A stretch of DNA of 64,000 nucleotides. Source: Acidovorax sp. 107. GTDB lineage: Bacteria > Pseudomonadota > Gammaproteobacteria > Burkholderiales > Burkholderiaceae_C. The position numbers were made by a program, and so were the translations under genes. How positions within the stretch are numbered: the first letter of the stretch is position 1; every line of letters begins with the position of its first letter. The DNA lies in contig NZ_QBTZ01000001.1 of the NCBI RefSeq assembly GCF_003058055.1, positions 622,501 through 686,500 of the forward strand, written 5' to 3'. The notes under the pieces are model-generated. The model did no database searches, had not been told where the DNA came from, and was given only the letters and a program-made list of their open reading frames with translations. Positions 60,667 through 64,000 of the stretch are shown here, piece by piece.

Positions 60667-61497
60667 TCAGCGCCGGTCGGGCGTGAGCGTGGCGAGGTTG
60701 AGCAGCGCCGCCTCGATGGCGGCCGCAGTGGCCACCGGCTGCTCCATGGGAAACAGGTGGCTGCCGTCCAGCATCATGGTGCGGCCCTCGGTGATGCGCA
60801 GGGTCATGGCCATGCCGACCTGCTTCATCTCTTCGGAGTCGCGCCCGCCGATGAAGGCGGCGGGGCACTGCAGCGGGTGCTTGCTCAGCAGCCGGCCCAG
60901 GTTGTGGGGCAGGGTGTTGTAGATGGCGGTTTCCACCGCCCGGTCAAAGCCCAGCACCCGCTTGCCATCCTGATCCTGGAGCCCGTGGGTGATGTAATCC
61001 TGCAACACCTCGGGGTGCCAGCGTGCAAAGGCCTTCTTCTTGCGAAAGTGCTCCAGCGCTTCTTCGCTGCTGGCCCAGCTGAAGCGACGCTGGCGGCTGA
61101 CGCGGCCCGGCGAGATCGAGCCCACCACCTGGGTGCGCTTGGCCACGCTGACCACGTTGGCCTTCCAGCCGCCAATGAGCGGCGAGTCGATCAGCAGCAC
61201 GCCGCGCACCAGTTCAGGGTGGCGGGCGGCGGCCATCACGCTCAAAAACCCGCCCAGCGAATGCCCCACCAGGAATACCGGCTGGCCCAGGCGCTGCACC
61301 TGTACCGTCGCAAAGTCGGCCAGGTGCTGCACCAGGTGCGGCCAGTTGTTGGTGACGGGGTATTGCGGTTCGTGGCCATAGCGTTCGACCGCGCTGACCT
61401 CAAAACCCCGGCTCTTGAGGTGCTTGAACAGCACGCGGTAGGTGCTGGCCGGAAAGCTGTTGGCGTGCGAGAAAACGATGGGGAGCATGGAGGGCAT
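60667..61497 (-). CDS. Alpha/beta hydrolase
   Basis: The 276-residue cytoplasmic hydrolase has an oxyanion segment FSHANSFPASTYRVLF near the N-terminus, nucleophile Ser80 in GHSLGG, and a catalytic His in LDGSHLFPMEQP. The N-terminal HANSF and the cap composition resemble soluble epoxide hydrolase-like and ester hydrolases. It lies 73 bp downstream of the Anbu gene on the same strand and is possibly cotranscribed with it. The substrate is unknown. A high-GC gap of about 170 bp without a gene follows. Confidence 0.87.
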   Translation of the reverse strand: MPSMLPIVFSHANSFPASTYRVLFKHLKSRGFEVSAVERYGHEPQYPVTNNWPHLVQHLADFATVQVQRLGQPVFLVGHSLGGFLSVMAAARHPELVRGVLLIDSPLIGGWKANVVSVAKRTQVVGSISPGRVSRQRRFSWASSEEALEHFRKKKAFARWHPEVLQDYITHGLQDQDGKRVLGFDRAVETAIYNTLPHNLGRLLSKHPLQCPAAFIGGRDSEEMKQVGMAMTLRITEGRTMMLDGSHLFPMEQPVATAAAIEAALLNLATLTPDRR

Positions 61498-61569
61498 GGC
61501 GGAGCGGCGGGGCCGGGGTGCAGGCGCGCACGCGGCCGGGTGCCGTCAGGTGCGCTGACCGAGGGGGCT

Positions 61570-62397
61570 TCAGATCAGCCGGTCGGTGTGGTTGGTGATC
61601 TTCTTGAGCGGCTTGCTGCGCGATGGGGTGACCATGATCGGCACCTCGGTGGCGCCGCCGCTCCAGGCGGGGTCTTCGATGCTGTCGAACACCTGGCGCA
61701 GCTTCTGGCCCCAGCTGTCGTGCAGCATGCGGAAATACGGGTTGTTCTCGTCGATGCAGATCACCTTGTCGGTGGCAAAGCGGTCTGCTTCGTACACCAC
61801 CAGGTCCAGCGGCAGGCCCACCGACAGGTTGGACTTGAGCGTGCTGTCCATCGACACCAGCGCGCACTTGGCGGCCTCGTCCAGCGGGGTCTCGGGGGTC
61901 AGCACGCGGTCGAGCACGGGCTTGCCGTATTTGGATTCGCCCACCTGGAAGTATGGCGTCTCCGACGTCGCTTCGATGAAATTGCCCGCCGAGTACACCT
62001 GGAACAGGCGCATGCCTTCGCCCTTGATCTGGCCGCCAAACACCATGGACACATTGAAGTCCACGCCTGAGCGCTTGAGGGCAGCGCCGTCGCGCTCGTG
62101 CACGTGGCGCACGGCAGCACCCAGCACGCGGGCGGCGTCAAACATGCTCTTGGCGTTCCAGATGGTGATGGCCTCGCCCGACTCGCCGTCCTTGATCTGC
62201 TCGGTCTGCAAGATCTCGCGCACCGACTGCGAGATGGACAGGTTGCCCGCCGACAGCAGCACCATGAAGCGGTCGCCCGCCTTCTCATAGACCATCATCT
62301 TGCGAAACGAGCTGATCTGGTCCAGGCCGGCGTTGGTGCGGGAATCGGACAGGAAGACGAGTCCGGCGTTGAGTTTGATGGCGACGCAGTACGTCAT
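61570..62397 (-). CDS. Anbu (BPH) bacterial proteasome homologue
   Basis: This 275-residue Ntn-hydrolase begins MTYCVAIKLNAGLVFLSDSR, the Anbu family start. Removing Met would expose Thr2 as nucleophile, with Asp18 and Lys33 as candidate partners as in proteasome beta subunits. Characterised Anbu forms open helical rings. It is usually encoded with an alpha-E protein, a circularly permuted ATP-grasp enzyme and a transglutaminase; none is adjacent here, where its neighbours are an alpha/beta hydrolase and mutS. Its length is normal. Expression and substrate are unknown. Confidence 0.88.
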   Translation of the reverse strand: MTYCVAIKLNAGLVFLSDSRTNAGLDQISSFRKMMVYEKAGDRFMVLLSAGNLSISQSVREILQTEQIKDGESGEAITIWNAKSMFDAARVLGAAVRHVHERDGAALKRSGVDFNVSMVFGGQIKGEGMRLFQVYSAGNFIEATSETPYFQVGESKYGKPVLDRVLTPETPLDEAAKCALVSMDSTLKSNLSVGLPLDLVVYEADRFATDKVICIDENNPYFRMLHDSWGQKLRQVFDSIEDPAWSGGATEVPIMVTPSRSKPLKKITNHTDRLI

Positions 62398-62501
62398 GGA
62401 GCAATAGGGTGTATTGGAGGGAGGAAAGCGGCGAGTTTAGTCGCCTGCAGCCCTGGCGGCCTGTGCCCCATCTGGCAGCCAGGGGCCGCCGTGGGGTGTG
62501 G

Positions 62502-62570
62502 TGATATAAAAATGATAGCAATCAGTGCATGTGGCACTAGCGCTTGCTGCCCGTGGGGCTCAAAAATGGC
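62502..62570 (+). repeat. Dispersed ~60-bp intergenic repeat, copy E
   Basis: Reads AAAAATGATAGCAATCAGTG then CATGTGGCACTAGCGCTTGC, in the 232-bp gap between mutS and the Anbu gene. A GC-rich inverted pair (GGCGGCC with GGGGCCGCC, about 62456-62493) lies just before it. It is in the same orientation as copy A. Confidence 0.6.
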
Positions 62571-62629
62571 CCGGCGGTATGCCCAGGGCCTGTTCCGCGA
62601 TCAGCAGCGCGGCCCTACGCCGCGTCGCT

Positions 62630-64000
62630 TCAGCCCACCATCTTCTTGAGCTGGTACAGCGCATCCAGCGCCTCGCGCGGGCTCAGGGCATCGGGGTTGA
62701 TGCCGGCCAGGGCGGCTTCGACCGGGCTGGCGCCTGCGCTTTCGGGCACCTCGGGGGCGGCGAACAGGTCCACCTGCAATTCGTCCTCGCCCGCGCGCTC
62801 CTCCAGCGCTGCCAGCGCGTGTCGCGCGTGGTGCAGCACGGGCGAAGGCATGCCCGCCAGCTTGGCCACTTGGATGCCGTAGCTGCGGCTGGCCGGGCCG
62901 GGCTGGATCTCGTGCAAAAAGACGATGTCGGCGCCGCTCTCGGTGGCGCTCACATGCATGTTGATCGCGTGGCGCGCCTTGGCGGGCAGCTCGGTCAGTT
63001 CGAAGTAGTGCGTGGCAAACAGCGTGAAGGCGCGGGTCTTGTCGTGCAGATGCGTGGCAATACCGCTGGCCAGTGCCAGGCCGTCGAACGTGCTGGTGCC
63101 TCGGCCGATCTCGTCCATCAGCACCAGGCTGTGGGGCGTGGCGGCGTGCAATATCTGCGCGGCCTCGGTCATCTCCAGCATGAAGGTGGACTGCGCGTTG
63201 GCCAGGTCGTCGGCCGCGCCGATGCGGGTGTGGATCGCGTCGATGGGCCCCAGGCGGCAGCTCGCGGCGGGCACATGGCTGCCCATGCTGGCCAGCAGCA
63301 CGATCAGAGCCACCTGCCGCATGTAGGTCGATTTACCGCCCATGTTGGGGCCGGTGATGACCTGCATGCGCGTGTTGGCGTTCATTCGCGTGTGGTTGGC
63401 GATGAAGCTGCCGCTCGATGTTTCGGCCAAGCGGGCTTCTACCACTGGGTGGCGGCCGTTCTCGATCTCGATGCAGGGCTCGGGCACGAACTGCGGGGCG
63501 CACCAGTGGAGGGTGAGCGAGCGCTCGGCCAGCGTGCATAGCACATCGAGCGTGGCCAGCGCCTGGGCCAGGCGGGTCAGCTGCGGGACGTGGGGCTGCA
63601 GCTGGTCGAGGATCTGCTCGTACAGCCACTTCTCGCGCGCCAGCGCACGCTCGTTGGCCGACAGGGCCTTGTCCTCGAACGCCTTGAGTTCGGGCGTGAT
63701 GAAGCGCTCGGCATTTTTGAGCGTCTGGCGGCGGCGGTAGTCGTCGGGCACCCGGTCCAGGTGGCTGCCGGTCACTTCAATATAGAAACCGTGCACCTTG
63801 TTGAACTGCACACGCAGGTTGGGGATGCCGGTGCGCGCCTTTTCGCGCGTCTCCAGGTCGAGCAAAAAGGCGTCGCAGTTGGTCTGGATGGCGCGCAGCT
63901 CGTCCAGCTCGGTGTCAAAGCCGTTGGCAATCACGCCGCCGTCGCGCACCAGGGCGGCAGGCTCTTCGGCAATCGCGGCCTGCAGCAGGGCCATGCAACC
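62630..64000 (-). CDS. mutS: DNA mismatch repair protein MutS, C-terminal part
   Basis: About 457 C-terminal residues are present; the N-terminal mismatch-recognition and connector domains lie beyond the window end. Visible are the clamp/lever helices ([52 protein letters not shown]) and the ABC-type ATPase: Walker [10 protein letters not shown], the signature region STFMLEMTE, Walker [17 protein letters not shown], and the H-loop FATHYFEL. The C-terminal dimerisation tail ([12 protein letters not shown]) is intact. No break is seen, so the gene is presumably whole on the chromosome. Confidence 0.95.
   Translation of the reverse strand, partial: GCMALLQAAIAEEPAALVRDGGVIANGFDTELDELRAIQTNCDAFLLDLETREKARTGIPNLRVQFNKVHGFYIEVTGSHLDRVPDDYRRRQTLKNAERFITPELKAFEDKALSANERALAREKWLYEQILDQLQPHVPQLTRLAQALATLDVLCTLAERSLTLHWCAPQFVPEPCIEIENGRHPVVEARLAETSSGSFIANHTRMNANTRMQVITGPNMGGKSTYMRQVALIVLLASMGSHVPAASCRLGPIDAIHTRIGAADDLANAQSTFMLEMTEAAQILHAATPHSLVLMDEIGRGTSTFDGLALASGIATHLHDKTRAFTLFATHYFELTELPAKARHAINMHVSATESGADIVFLHEIQPGPASRSYGIQVAKLAGMPSPVLHHARHALAALEERAGEDELQVDLFAAPEVPESAGASPVEAALAGINPDALSPREALDALYQLKKMVG

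Overview
The window is 64 kb of GC-rich (about two-thirds G+C), densely coding DNA from a chromosome. The MdtABC-type pump, the CoxDEFG-type molybdoenzyme accessories, the frequent ATGA start/stop overlaps and an intergenic repeat family point to the Burkholderiales, most likely an Acidovorax-like member of the Comamonadaceae. That placement is inference from protein character and repeats; no rRNA or tRNA gene is present to confirm it.

Layout. 1-2.1 kb: arsenic resistance (ArsI C-As lyase, ArsC reductase, Acr3 efflux). 2.1-4.0 kb: a MerR-controlled divergon (DUF2938 pseudogene, flavodoxin-like reductase, DUF2798 protein) with a 19-bp-spacer promoter. 4.2-13.6 kb: a xanthine-dehydrogenase-family (form II CoxSLM-like) molybdoenzyme with its MoxR/VWA/CoxG/XdhC accessories, and a divergent GAF-Fis regulator that lacks an AAA+ domain. 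13.6-14.9 kb: a low-molecular-weight phosphatase and a GST. 15-21.1 kb: a signalling island (REC-Hpt, HTH-REC, REC, HD-GYP, periplasmic binding protein, large sensor kinase). 21.2-24.6 kb: a 56-aa basic protein, two Tat-exported enzymes, a small unknown protein and an IclR regulator. 24.7-29.7 kb: an IclR-divergent operon (SDR, flavin monooxygenase, BASS transporter, epimerase, EamA permease). 29.8-31.2 kb: an orphan ABC ATPase and a LysE exporter. 31.3-41.8 kb: mdtA-mdtB-mdtC plus outer-membrane factor, with a 0.63-kb inverted-repeat element between mdtB and mdtC. 42.1-47.5 kb: a cytochrome c, then a compact seven-gene operon ending in a LytS/LytTR pair. 47.7-51 kb: uppP, a MipA-like outer-membrane protein and a PAS-GGDEF cyclase. 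51-60.5 kb: a BBE-type oxidase, then a tightly overlapping operon of a DUF422 carotenoid-type membrane protein, a DUF2236 (MpaB/Lcp-like) oxygenase and three tandem DISM-GGDEF paralogues. 60.7-64 kb: an alpha/beta hydrolase, the Anbu proteasome homologue and the C-terminal part of mutS, cut by the window end.

Most notable are: the three tandem membrane GGDEF paralogues, two of which have shifted the inhibitory RxxD site by one residue; three ATGCAGC repeats spaced 21 and 43 bp ahead of the LytS/LytTR operon, the geometry of LytTR operators; three structured inverted-repeat elements (5376-5645, 23193-23370, 36364-36994); and a dispersed repeat of about 60 bp in five copies, one supplying a possible start codon and one encoding the tail of a histidine kinase.

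The window holds no CRISPR array, prophage, intact insertion sequence, rRNA or tRNA that I can recognise.
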